DNA from: an uncultured Oscillospiraceae bacterium | GTDB taxonomy: Bacteria > Bacillota > Clostridia > Oscillospirales > Acutalibacteraceae | Length of the DNA stretch: 40,402 nt | Reading direction: 5' to 3' | NCBI GenBank assembly: GCA_905193225.1 | Contig: CAJJNV010000018.1 | Span: 1 to 40,402, forward strand | In this document: positions 14,859 to 22,413 of the stretch, one piece after another | Layout of the letters: each line of letters starts with the position of its first letter | Numbering within the stretch: position 1 is the first letter of the stretch | The notes under the pieces: generated by a model | Told to the model about the DNA's origin: nothing | Database searches by the model: none | Seen by the model: the letters and a program-made list of their open reading frames with translations, nothing else | Program-made: the position numbers and the translations under genes

Positions 14859-17081
14859 ATGAAAAGACTTATTGCCGCCCTCTTGTCGCTACTTTTGGCT
14901 TTTTCGATTTTCGGATCCCTTTCGGGACTGGCAGACGGGAAAATTTTTGGTGACGTTGACGGAGACAAGGAAATTACCGCAACCGATGCGCTGTATATTC
15001 TTCAGTACGCCGTAGGAATGAGGCAATTTACCGACGAACAAAAGGATCTTGCCAAGGTAACCACCGAAGACGGCAGCGGAAATGTTGAAGTGTCGGATGC
15101 TCTGGCGGTTCTGCAGTTTTCGGTAAAGCTGCGTACGGAATTTGTCCGCAAAGAGGTTTCAAACCACATTGAAATACCCGAGACCATTGTGGAAAACAAC
15201 GCTTATGTTAAAGACGCTTCGGCCGACACAAGCTTTATGATTGACGAGACCGGCCTTACCCCCAAAACAATCTACGTTATAGGATTTAAGGGCGACGCCC
15301 ACGAAAACCGCCTTATAGCCTCTTTGCAGGGTCTTATAAACCGTGCTTTCGGTATGGACGACGACCACACGGTACTGGTCAATTTTGCTCTGGACGGAAG
15401 CGATAACTTCTGGATGAGTGAAATGACATCAAAGGGAATTTTCACACAGCTCAATTCCAAGAAAAAAATTGTTTCTTCTATGGATGCGTTCTATGAGACC
15501 TTCGCAAACCAGCTTAAATATTGCGGAATGGTCACATGGGACGGAGGAGTACCCGCCACCTCCAATGTTGCCGCTACAATATGCGGTGTCGACGGATATC
15601 TGCCGGTACTCAAGGGAAGCAGCATCGAGACAAAGCTTGCCGAAATGGGCGTTGAAGAAAAAATATCCCTTTTCAACAAATTCACCGGTGAGCTTGGCAC
15701 AAAGATTCCCGACACCGAGCAGGACAGCTCGGGAAGCGCCAAAAACGACGCCTATCGCTGGGCACTTGAAAAGTATATGGATAGATGCTCGGCCTATTAT
15801 GTAGGATACATCCTCGACGGCGGCGTTACAATTCCCGACAACTACTGGTCACAGAGAAACTATGCCCAGTTCAACTGCATCGAGAATTTTGACTACCTTA
15901 TCGCCCGTCAGGCATTCTGCTTTGACCTTAATCCCAATCCCAACGACGTGGTCTGCGACGATCCTTCTCAGCCCGCAGGAACCGACCACGCCACCTTCAT
16001 AATGATTCTTCAGAAGAGATATGAGCGCGCAAAGGGCGCTATGGGACAGATGATGGGCTTCCCGCCCTGGTGGATAAAATACACCGTTGACACTCCCGGT
16101 GATACCGGCCACAACGGAAAACTTGGCGGACCTCAGCTCGAATGGCTGTTCTGCGAATATATCACCAGCTACAATATGGCCATGGAGGCCGACGCAGCTC
16201 ATCCCTGCTCTATGAGCAACGGCTCCTTTATGTACAAATACCGCGTCACCGCCACCGAGTTCAAAAACACCGATACCAAGGAAGAGGATATGCTCACCTT
16301 TGATTCAAACAAGCGCTATTTCACAATGTATGTGGGCGACTATGATTCCTCGGCATGGATGAAGAACTATCTGGCCAACTTCTGGAGAGATTCGGCAAGG
16401 GGAACGCTGCCTCTTATGTGGGCATTCAATCCCAACCTTTCCAACCGCATCCCGGTTGTTTGGGAATACATTTACGCAACCAAGAGCGATAAGGACTATA
16501 TCGTTGCCGGCGAAGGCGCAGGATACACAATGCCCGGATATTTCATCGAGAACCGAGAAACCGGCGAGCTTCGTGACGCTAGCGAAGGCTGGGATGTGTG
16601 GATAGAATACAGCAAGAAATATTATCAGCTGTTTGACATCGATATTACCGGATTTATAATCAACTCCCAGAGCGGCTCTCTCGAAGTTAAGGGAATCAAT
16701 CCCGAAATTATGACCCAGTATAACAAGCTGTCCCCCATCGGCTCCTTCACAAATGCCAGCAGCAGCCGCAAGCAGGCTCTCGCACTTCAGGACGGCGTAC
16801 CTTATGTCTATCTCTACAATGAGATCCCCTTCAATGCCGATCCCCAGGATACAACGGCGTTTGAGGGAATGTACAACTACGACAGAGGGTCGATGGGTGT
16901 ATATAACTTCTCGGCTTACCGCACGGTGGTACAGGCTCCCTCCACCATCAAAGAGGTTGTGGAAGCATATACCTCTTATGCCACCAACAAATCCGGAAAA
17001 GAGTATGTATATGTCGATCCCTATAATTTCTTCAGTCTTGTAAGACAGTCGGGACAGGGCTTTGAAGGCGGCGGAAAATAA
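14859..17081 (+). CDS. Secreted GxGYxYP-family protein with N-terminal dockerin
   Basis: A 740-residue protein. Residues 1-25 are a signal peptide. Residues about 30-94 form a type I-like dockerin: two repeats, each with a DALxxLQ helix. The first calcium loop, DVDGDKEITATD, is intact, while the second lacks Asp at position 1. The rest (about 130-740) resembles the GxGYxYP putative glycoside hydrolase family, with the family motif near residue 549 (GEGAGYTMP) and many conserved Trp/Asp. The enzymatic activity is not established. The N-terminal dockerin is unusual, since most dockerins are C-terminal. The ATG follows AAGGAGG. It is a single-gene unit with its own promoter and a 16-bp terminator. 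Confidence 0.83.
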   Translation: MKRLIAALLSLLLAFSIFGSLSGLADGKIFGDVDGDKEITATDALYILQYAVGMRQFTDEQKDLAKVTTEDGSGNVEVSDALAVLQFSVKLRTEFVRKEVSNHIEIPETIVENNAYVKDASADTSFMIDETGLTPKTIYVIGFKGDAHENRLIASLQGLINRAFGMDDDHTVLVNFALDGSDNFWMSEMTSKGIFTQLNSKKKIVSSMDAFYETFANQLKYCGMVTWDGGVPATSNVAATICGVDGYLPVLKGSSIETKLAEMGVEEKISLFNKFTGELGTKIPDTEQDSSGSAKNDAYRWALEKYMDRCSAYYVGYILDGGVTIPDNYWSQRNYAQFNCIENFDYLIARQAFCFDLNPNPNDVVCDDPSQPAGTDHATFIMILQKRYERAKGAMGQMMGFPPWWIKYTVDTPGDTGHNGKLGGPQLEWLFCEYITSYNMAMEADAAHPCSMSNGSFMYKYRVTATEFKNTDTKEEDMLTFDSNKRYFTMYVGDYDSSAWMKNYLANFWRDSARGTLPLMWAFNPNLSNRIPVVWEYIYATKSDKDYIVAGEGAGYTMPGYFIENRETGELRDASEGWDVWIEYSKKYYQLFDIDITGFIINSQSGSLEVKGINPEIMTQYNKLSPIGSFTNASSSRKQALALQDGVPYVYLYNEIPFNADPQDTTAFEGMYNYDRGSMGVYNFSAYRTVVQAPSTIKEVVEAYTSYATNKSGKEYVYVDPYNFFSLVRQSGQGFEGGGK

Positions 17082-17231
17082 TTCTTAAAAGCAATTTTTA
17101 AAATAAAAAGAAACTTGAGAAGGTAAAAGGCCTGAAAAGATAAAAACCATAAATGGTCTTTAAATCCGCACGAGCGCTGAAAATCCTCAAGATTTAAGCG
17201 CTGCCGAAAAATCGGCCGAGATAAAATTCAC
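17082..17231 (+). other. 3' untranslated region with hairpins
   Basis: No gene. Two hairpins precede the terminator: ACCAT/ATGGT near 17147-17158, and AGCGCT...AAATC/GATTT...AGCGCT near 17173-17205. Confidence 0.4.
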
Positions 17232-17279
17232 CCGGGCCTGAATCGCTATTCAGCGATTCAGGCCCGGATTTCCTTTTTT
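17232..17279 (+). terminator. Strong intrinsic terminator of the GxGYxYP gene
   Basis: A perfect 16-bp stem (arms 17232-17247 and 17252-17267, loop ATTC) is followed by a T-rich run to 17279. Confidence 0.92.
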
Positions 17280-17340
17280 ATGGGGTTTGCTGAGTTTTGT
17301 TGTTTGAATTTCAGCTGAACTTTATAGGCTGTGCTGCGCT

Positions 17341-17475
17341 TTACCGGATGTTATATCCGGTTTTGGCTTTTTCCTGATGCAATTGAACTTGTGCACAGAT
17401 TATTGCCTTTGAAACGGTTGAACATAAGGGCTCGATCAGAATGACCATAACGGCCAAAGAGCCGGAATTTGTCAT
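17341..17475 (-). CDS. Candidate 44-residue ORF coupled to spoVAC
   Basis: Its ATG (17473-17475) overlaps the stop of spoVAC as ATGA, an arrangement typical of translational coupling. The frame encodes 44 residues starting MTNSGSLAVMVILIEPLCST. It does not resemble SpoVAD or SpoVAE, the usual partners at this position. It could be chance, a remnant or a small protein. A perfect ACCGGAT/ATCCGGT hairpin overlaps its end. Confidence 0.2.
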   Translation of the reverse strand: MTNSGSLAVMVILIEPLCSTVSKAIICAQVQLHQEKAKTGYNIR

Positions 17476-17912
17476 AAGGTGAACAGCCAATATATAAATC
17501 CGTAAATCACCCCGGCAAAGGTGCCGAAAGCGATAACCGGCCCCGCTATGGAGAAAAGCTTTGCACCAACCCCTGTAACAAACCCCTCGCTTTTAAATTC
17601 CATGGCGGGGGAGACCATGGCGTTTGAAAATCCAGTTATGGGCACAAGGGTGCCGGCGCCGGCGCGCCGCGCTATGTCATCAAAAATGCCGATGGCGGTC
17701 AGAAAGGCCGCTAAAAACACAAGGGTAACGGTGGAGGTGGTTTTGGCCGTTTCAAGGGACAGACCGAGCATCTGATAAAAATCCCCCAAAAACTGACCGA
17801 AGGTGCATATAATTCCGCCCACCGCAAAGGCACAAAGACAGTCCTTTAAAACATTTGAACCGGTCTCGGTTTTTTTAACATACTTCTGATATTCTTCTTT
17901 TGTAATTTTCAA
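17472..17912 (-). CDS. spoVAC: Stage V sporulation protein AC
   Basis: A 146-residue membrane protein with about four hydrophobic segments and the family hallmarks GGIICTFGQ, AGAGTLVPITGFSNAM and EFKSEGFVTGVGAKLF. SpoVAC is a spore inner-membrane channel component for dipicolinic acid movement. The start is TTG at 17912, with GGGCGGTGA upstream. That ribosome site lies in the 3' arm of an 11-bp hairpin followed by eight T. spoVAD and spoVAE, normally adjacent, are absent here, so this is an orphan copy. The neighbour upstream is the thiamine pyrophosphokinase gene, 102 nt away. Confidence 0.93.
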   Translation of the reverse strand: MKITKEEYQKYVKKTETGSNVLKDCLCAFAVGGIICTFGQFLGDFYQMLGLSLETAKTTSTVTLVFLAAFLTAIGIFDDIARRAGAGTLVPITGFSNAMVSPAMEFKSEGFVTGVGAKLFSIAGPVIAFGTFAGVIYGFIYWLFTL

Positions 17913-17952
17913 AAAAAATCACCGCCCTTTTTGTTTTTCCCAAAAAAGGCGG
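17911..17952 (-). terminator. Terminator-like hairpin containing the spoVAC ribosome site
   Basis: Minus-strand arms CCGCC-TTTTTT (17942-17952) and AAAAAGGGCGG (17922-17932), with a 9-nt loop and one G-U pair, are followed by TGA and eight T. It can end transcription of the upstream gene, and it buries the spoVAC Shine-Dalgarno. Confidence 0.7.
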
Positions 17953-18014
17953 CGTTTATTCCGATTATCGACAAATCGGATGTTTTGTTAATTTGTTTGT
18001 TGATGATCTGCCGT

Positions 18015-18662
18015 TTACCGGCCGAGGGTTTCCTTTCTGAAACCGTCGTTGGTGGTAACGATTATGAGCGTGCCGCTGGTTACCTCGATGGATGCGGGAG
18101 TGCCGACAAATTCGTTGCTGACTCCTTTTGGCATGTCGCAGAATATGGTGCCGTTGTCCATATTATATTTAAGGCCGGAAATGGTAACGCCCTTGGCGTC
18201 TCCGCCGTAGGCAAAAACCGAGACAATGCCCTTCCTGCCCGGACCCAAGAAGGTGCGGGTATTGCGTATGCCGGTCATAACGCTGTTTTCGCCGAAAACA
18301 TATCCGGTGCATCCGTTATTTATAATGTAACACAGTGTTTGCATGGTGGCGATGGACATATCGACTCTTCCGCCCATACATCCGAAAATGCATATGGTTT
18401 TAAACCCGTGGGCAATGGCGTATTTTACGGCCAGCATAAGGTCGGTATCGTCCTTTTCCACAGGGTGTTTGACAATGTTAGGATGATTCGGAGGACTGCC
18501 CAGAGAATCGAAATCTCCCATAACAATATCGGGAATGATGTTCATTCTCTGAAGATATCTGTATCCTGCATCGGCGGCTATGATATAATCGATGGGGCGG
18601 GGAGCAAAGTTCCTTCCGTCGAATATTCCAGAGCCGACTATATAACAAATTCTGTTTGTCAT
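18015..18662 (-). CDS. thiN: Thiamine pyrophosphokinase
   Basis: A 215-residue enzyme that transfers pyrophosphate from ATP to thiamine, giving thiamine pyrophosphate in the cytoplasm. Motifs seen are AADAGYRYL, the metal/ATP motif GDFDSLG, and KDDTDLMLAVKYA followed by GCMGGRVDMSIA (the family usually has GGRxDH here, so the His is replaced). The C-terminal beta domain binds thiamine. The start is ATG at 18662, with GGGAGG 7 nt upstream; an ATG five codons earlier would lie within that ribosome site. It is followed by spoVAC. Confidence 0.88.
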   Translation of the reverse strand: MTNRICYIVGSGIFDGRNFAPRPIDYIIAADAGYRYLQRMNIIPDIVMGDFDSLGSPPNHPNIVKHPVEKDDTDLMLAVKYAIAHGFKTICIFGCMGGRVDMSIATMQTLCYIINNGCTGYVFGENSVMTGIRNTRTFLGPGRKGIVSVFAYGGDAKGVTISGLKYNMDNGTIFCDMPKGVSNEFVGTPASIEVTSGTLIIVTTNDGFRKETLGR

Positions 18663-18789
18663 AATCTTGCCTCCCAAAACAAAATAATGTTAGCACATAA
18701 TTTTTAATAAAAAAAGAACAAAATGACCTTTTTTTGAAATTATTTTAAGCGGTGCCCAGAGAGAAAATGCAAAAAAACATAAAAACCTC

Positions 18790-18818
18790 TTGACAAACGG
18801 CCAAAGAGGTAGTATTAT
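18790..18818 (+). promoter_or_regulatory. Promoter of the infC-rpmI-rplT operon
   Basis: -35 TTGACA (18790-18795), 17-nt spacer, -10 TATTAT (18813-18818). The transcript would start near 18825, giving a leader of about 160 nt. Confidence 0.85.
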
Positions 18819-18825
18819 TTTTGAT

Positions 18826-18986
18826 ACAACAAAGCAGAAGAGCTTTTGCCCGTCTCACCGTTCCGACTTAAACGTGCCGGCCGGTCAATACATTTGCTTC
18901 TCTTATGATAAAGAGGGGCTTTGGTATTGAGGATGGGTTTACCTATCCTTTTTTGTTTGTTAAAAAACTTTTGGAGGTGCAGTCTT
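18826..18986 (+). promoter_or_regulatory. infC leader with attenuator (L20-leader type)
   Basis: A leader of about 160 nt lies between the promoter and the infC ribosome site. It ends in an intrinsic terminator: arms GGATGGG (18931-18937) and CCTATCC (18942-18948), then TTTTTT. In Bacillus subtilis the equivalent leader is controlled by ribosomal protein L20, which promotes premature termination. The same control is inferred here from position and architecture. Confidence 0.7.
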
Positions 18987-19502
18987 ATCAGCAAGCCCGA
19001 GCTTTCCATCAACGAAGAAATCCGCGACCGTGAGGTCCGAGTAATTTCCGGAGAAGGAGAACAGCTTGGCATTATGTCGCCCAGGGAGGCGCTCAAAATC
19101 GCCGAGCAAAGAAATCTTGATCTCGTGAAAATCGCACCCGGTGCAAATCCCCCGGTGTGCAAAATTATGGACTACGGAAAATATCGTTTTGAGCAGTCGA
19201 AACGTGAGAAGGAAGCAAGAAAGAATCAGCACATCGTCGAAACGAAGGAAATACGTCTTTCGCTCAACATCGACACACACGATTTTGAAACCAAGCTTAA
19301 CCACGCCAAGAAGTTTATCGCCGGCGGAAATAAGGTCAAGGTTTCCATCCGCTTCCGCGGCCGTGAAATGGGCCATCCCGAAATCGGTCTCGACAATATG
19401 AAACGCTTTGCCGAGGCAATGGAGGAAACGGCGACGGTCGAAAAACCCGCAAAGATGGAAGGACGCAATATGCTTATGTTCCTTGCACCCAAAAAAGCTT
19501 GA
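18987..19502 (+). CDS. infC: Translation initiation factor IF-3
   Basis: A 171-residue factor that keeps ribosomal subunits apart and checks initiation codons. It has both domains: SKPELSINEEIRDREVRVI at the N terminus and the C-terminal region with KVSIRFRGREMGHPEIG. The start is the non-standard ATC at 18987, since GGAGG sits 9 nt upstream and the resulting N terminus and length match the family. infC genes commonly use ATT/ATC/ATA for autoregulation. It heads the rpmI-rplT operon. Confidence 0.96.
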   Translation: MSKPELSINEEIRDREVRVISGEGEQLGIMSPREALKIAEQRNLDLVKIAPGANPPVCKIMDYGKYRFEQSKREKEARKNQHIVETKEIRLSLNIDTHDFETKLNHAKKFIAGGNKVKVSIRFRGREMGHPEIGLDNMKRFAEAMEETATVEKPAKMEGRNMLMFLAPKKA

Positions 19503-19524
19503 ATTATTAAGGAGGACCTTTGTT

Positions 19525-19722
19525 ATGCCTAAAATCAAAACACACAGCGGAGCCAAAAAACGGTTTAAGCTCTCTAAGAACGGCAAGCCTATGCGCGGCC
19601 ATGCCTTCAAATCCCACATCTTAAACAAAAAGAGCACCAAGCGCAAGAGAAATCTTCGCAAGGTTTCGGTTGCGGACAAGACCAACACCGCTCAGATCAA
19701 AAAGCTTGTTCCCTACAAATAA
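19525..19722 (+). CDS. rpmI: Ribosomal protein L35
   Basis: A 65-residue, very basic 50S protein beginning MPKIKTHSGAKKRFKLS, with typical KSHILNKKSTKRKRNLRK. AAGGAGG is 8 nt before the ATG. It lies between infC and rplT in the conserved order. An in-frame upstream start overlapping infC is not used. Confidence 0.98.
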   Translation: MPKIKTHSGAKKRFKLSKNGKPMRGHAFKSHILNKKSTKRKRNLRKVSVADKTNTAQIKKLVPYK

Positions 19723-19740
19723 TATCGGAGGTATATATAA

Positions 19741-20094
19741 ATGGCACGAGTAAAAGGCGCACTTATGACGCGCAAAAGAAGAAAGAAAACATTAAAGCTT
19801 GCTAAGGGCTATTTCGGCTCCAAGCACAGACTTTTTAAGACTGCCAAGCAGGCAGTTATGAAATCCGGCAACTATGCCTATATCGGCCGTAAACAGAGAA
19901 AGCGCGATTTCCGCCGCCTGTGGATCACCCGCATTTCCGCCGCCACCCGCGCAAACGGAATGAACTATTCCACCTTTATGAACGGCCTTAAAAAGGCGGG
20001 CATCACCCTTAACCGCAAAATGCTCTCCGAGATTGCAATTGCCGATCCCGCAGCCTTCACCGCTCTGACCGAGAAGGCCCGCGCCGCTCTTTAA
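19741..20094 (+). CDS. rplT: Ribosomal protein L20
   Basis: A 117-residue 50S assembly protein, MARVKGALMTRKRRKKTLKL, the usual length. It binds 23S rRNA and in Bacillus represses its own operon through the infC leader. GGAGG precedes the ATG, 18 nt after rpmI. It is followed by a terminator. Confidence 0.98.
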   Translation: MARVKGALMTRKRRKKTLKLAKGYFGSKHRLFKTAKQAVMKSGNYAYIGRKQRKRDFRRLWITRISAATRANGMNYSTFMNGLKKAGITLNRKMLSEIAIADPAAFTALTEKARAAL

Positions 20095-20105
20095 TCAACA
20101 GTTTT

Positions 20106-20144
20106 AACGCCCGACCCATTACGGTTTCGGGCGTTTGCCTTTTA
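20106..20144 (+). terminator. Terminator of the infC-rpmI-rplT operon
   Basis: Arms AACGCCCGA (20106-20114) and TCGGGCGTT (20127-20135), then a T-rich run. It ends 6 nt before the next ATG, so the following gene relies on readthrough or a promoter inside rplT. Confidence 0.85.
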
Positions 20145-20150
20145 TAAATT

Positions 20151-20927
20151 ATGATTATTTCATCAAAAGATAATGCAAAAATCAAATACGCAAAAAAGCT
20201 GCTGACATCGGCGTCCTTCCGAAAAAAAGAGGGACTTTTGCTGCTTGAGGGACAGCGGCTTTGCGAAGATGCGGCCGGAAATTCAGCGGTTATAAAGACG
20301 GTGTTTTTTTCGCCGAAATTTAAAGAAAAATTTCCCGAAAGCCTTTTGAAACTGACAAAGTCAGCAGAGGAAAGCTTTGAAGTGACCGAAGAAGTGCTGC
20401 TCAAAATTTCCGACACCGAAAGCTGCCAGGGGGTCATATGTATCTGCAAGCGGCCGGAAATCTCTCTTCCGATAAAAAGGGAGGGGAAGTACCTTGTGCT
20501 CGAAAATGTTTCCGATCCGTCGAATGTGGGTGCCGCCGCAAGAACGGCCGAGGCGCTGGGAACCGACGGTATACTTGTTTGCGGAGGCTGCGATCCCTTC
20601 AGCCCCAAGGTGTTAAGAGCCTCTATGGGGGCGCTGCTTAGATTCCCGGTGGAGGTCTTTGCCGACATTGCAAAGGCGGCCGAACGCCTTGAAAAGGCAG
20701 GAGTACCGCTTTATTGCTCGGTTGTGTCAAATCCCGATAATAACATTGGCGGAATCGACTTTTCAGCGGGCTGCGCCGTTATAATCGGAAACGAGGCAAA
20801 CGGTGCGACAGATGCAGCGAGAAATCTTTCAAAAAGCTGCTTTACCATACCCATGGCGGGCAGGGCGGAATCCTTGAACGCCGCTGCGGCCGCTGCCATA
20901 ATAATTTATGAAATGACCAAAGGGTGA
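20151..20927 (+). CDS. TrmH/SpoU-family RNA methyltransferase
   Basis: A 258-residue SAM-dependent 2'-O-ribose methyltransferase of the SPOUT class. Residues 1-100 are the substrate-binding N-terminal part, starting ISSKDNAKIKYAKKL. Residues about 110-258 form the knotted domain with LENVSDPSNVGAAARTAEALG (motif 1), VIIGNEANG (motif 2) and IPMAGRAESLNAAAAAAIIIYE (motif 3). The target RNA cannot be read from sequence. Its place after rplT matches ysgA of Bacillus. The ribosome site is weak. It almost abuts dprA. Confidence 0.92.
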   Translation: MIISSKDNAKIKYAKKLLTSASFRKKEGLLLLEGQRLCEDAAGNSAVIKTVFFSPKFKEKFPESLLKLTKSAEESFEVTEEVLLKISDTESCQGVICICKRPEISLPIKREGKYLVLENVSDPSNVGAAARTAEALGTDGILVCGGCDPFSPKVLRASMGALLRFPVEVFADIAKAAERLEKAGVPLYCSVVSNPDNNIGGIDFSAGCAVIIGNEANGATDAARNLSKSCFTIPMAGRAESLNAAAAAAIIIYEMTKG

Positions 20928-20932
20928 ATAAA

Positions 20933-22279
20933 ATGTATTCCGAAAGCATTTATTTTATCGCCTTGCAAAATGCCCTGGGATTCGCTTCAAAGGCGCTTTG
21001 TCCTGCCGTTTTGAAGTTTAAAACCCCGCAAAATATTTTTGCCGCTTCAAAAGACGAGCTTAAAGGAAGCGGACTCTTTTCCAAAGCTCAGCTTGAAAGA
21101 ATATCGGAGGAGACCCTGCAAAGGGCCAAAAGAATATTTTCTTCCTGCGAAAATTCCGGCGTGACAGTCATACCCTACGGCGGGGAAAGATATCCCAAAA
21201 GACTTATGGAAATTTCCGATCCCCCGGCCGTCCTTTATGTTTTGGGAGATATGCCGGCCATAGACGATCAGCCGGTTATGACCATTGTGGGAAGCCGAAA
21301 ACCTACCGAATACGGCGCAATTTCGGCATTTAATCTTTCGCGGGCACTTTGCTCGGCAGGATTTATTGTGGTCAGCGGCGGGGCGCTCGGAGTCGATTCG
21401 GCGGCTCACGAGGGAGCGCTTGACGTGGGCGGAAAGACGGTTGCGGTGCTGGGAACGGGATTTTTCTCAAACTATCTTATGCGGCAGGAACCTTTAAGAC
21501 GGCGCATCAGCCAAAGCGGCGCTCTTGTGACCGAGTTTCCGCCCGGTATGCCGGTTCAGCGCTTTTCCTTTCCCATGAGAAACAGGATAATCTCGGGACT
21601 GTCGATGGGAACGGCGGTGGTGCAGGCGAGCGAAAAAAGCGGCTCGCTTATAACCGCATCATATGCCGCCGAACAGGGCAGAGATGTTTTTGCAATTCCC
21701 GGCCACGCGGGAGAACAGTGTTTTAAAGGCTCAAACGAGCTTATAAAAAGCGGGGCAAAGCCCATTTTCTCCTTTAAAGATATTGCCGAGGAATATTGCC
21801 GGCTTTTTGTCGGAAAAATAGACCTTGGTGCGGGAGAACTTTGCGGATTTAAAGATAAACTGCCCGATACATTATCTATGGCCGACGGCGGAGCATCCGG
21901 CCGGGGGAGCCATAAGGCTTCAAAAGACGGCCTTGACGCCGATGGAAAACCGGCCTTTGGGAAAATGTTTTCCGAAAAAGAAAACGACCGAAAGCAAAAA
22001 GCCGACGGCGGGCAAAATGAGCGGACGGCAAAAGGAAGAAAGACCGCAAACGACGGTCTGCCACCTATTAACAAAAAATTTACCGACGACGAAATTCAAA
22101 GGGACTTGTCAGAGGATGCAAGGTTAGTGTATAATAGCTTCCGAAAAAGCATTTCGCTTTTCGACGAACTGTCGGTGCAAAGCCATCTTAACAGCGGAAG
22201 GCTGCTTTGCGCATTAACCGAGCTTGAGCTGTCGGGACTTGTGTCGGCGCTCTCGGGCAATAGGTTTGAAAAGCTTTAG
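20933..22279 (+). CDS. dprA: DNA processing protein DprA (Smf)
   Basis: A 448-residue protein that binds incoming single-stranded DNA and loads RecA in natural transformation. The Rossmann core shows TIVGSRKPTEYG, SGGALGVDSAAHEGAL, AVLGTG and FPMRNRIISGLS. A hydrophilic, low-complexity linker rich in Gly/Lys/Asp (about residues 300-385) leads to a winged-helix tail (FDELSVQSHLNSGRLLCALTELELSGLV). The ATG at 20933 fits AAGGGTGA upstream; a GTG at 20924 is possible. The linker is longer than in most DprA. The dprA-topA-trmFO order is common in Firmicutes. Confidence 0.95.
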   Translation: MYSESIYFIALQNALGFASKALCPAVLKFKTPQNIFAASKDELKGSGLFSKAQLERISEETLQRAKRIFSSCENSGVTVIPYGGERYPKRLMEISDPPAVLYVLGDMPAIDDQPVMTIVGSRKPTEYGAISAFNLSRALCSAGFIVVSGGALGVDSAAHEGALDVGGKTVAVLGTGFFSNYLMRQEPLRRRISQSGALVTEFPPGMPVQRFSFPMRNRIISGLSMGTAVVQASEKSGSLITASYAAEQGRDVFAIPGHAGEQCFKGSNELIKSGAKPIFSFKDIAEEYCRLFVGKIDLGAGELCGFKDKLPDTLSMADGGASGRGSHKASKDGLDADGKPAFGKMFSEKENDRKQKADGGQNERTAKGRKTANDGLPPINKKFTDDEIQRDLSEDARLVYNSFRKSISLFDELSVQSHLNSGRLLCALTELELSGLVSALSGNRFEKL

Positions 22280-22413
22280 GGCGCATAGAAAATACATACG
22301 GCGCATAAATATCGCAGTCAAAGTGCGGATCGCAGTGAGGCATTAAAGCGGACGATCGGCGCATAATATCAAATTAAGTATACATACCTTTCACGAAAGG
22401 AAGTTTTTAATAA

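Noticed and set aside
22280..22413. Three GGCGCATA copies and two ATCGCAGT copies between dprA and topA
   Set aside because: Short, irregularly spaced, and not associated with a promoter or dyad; too weak to call a repeat array.
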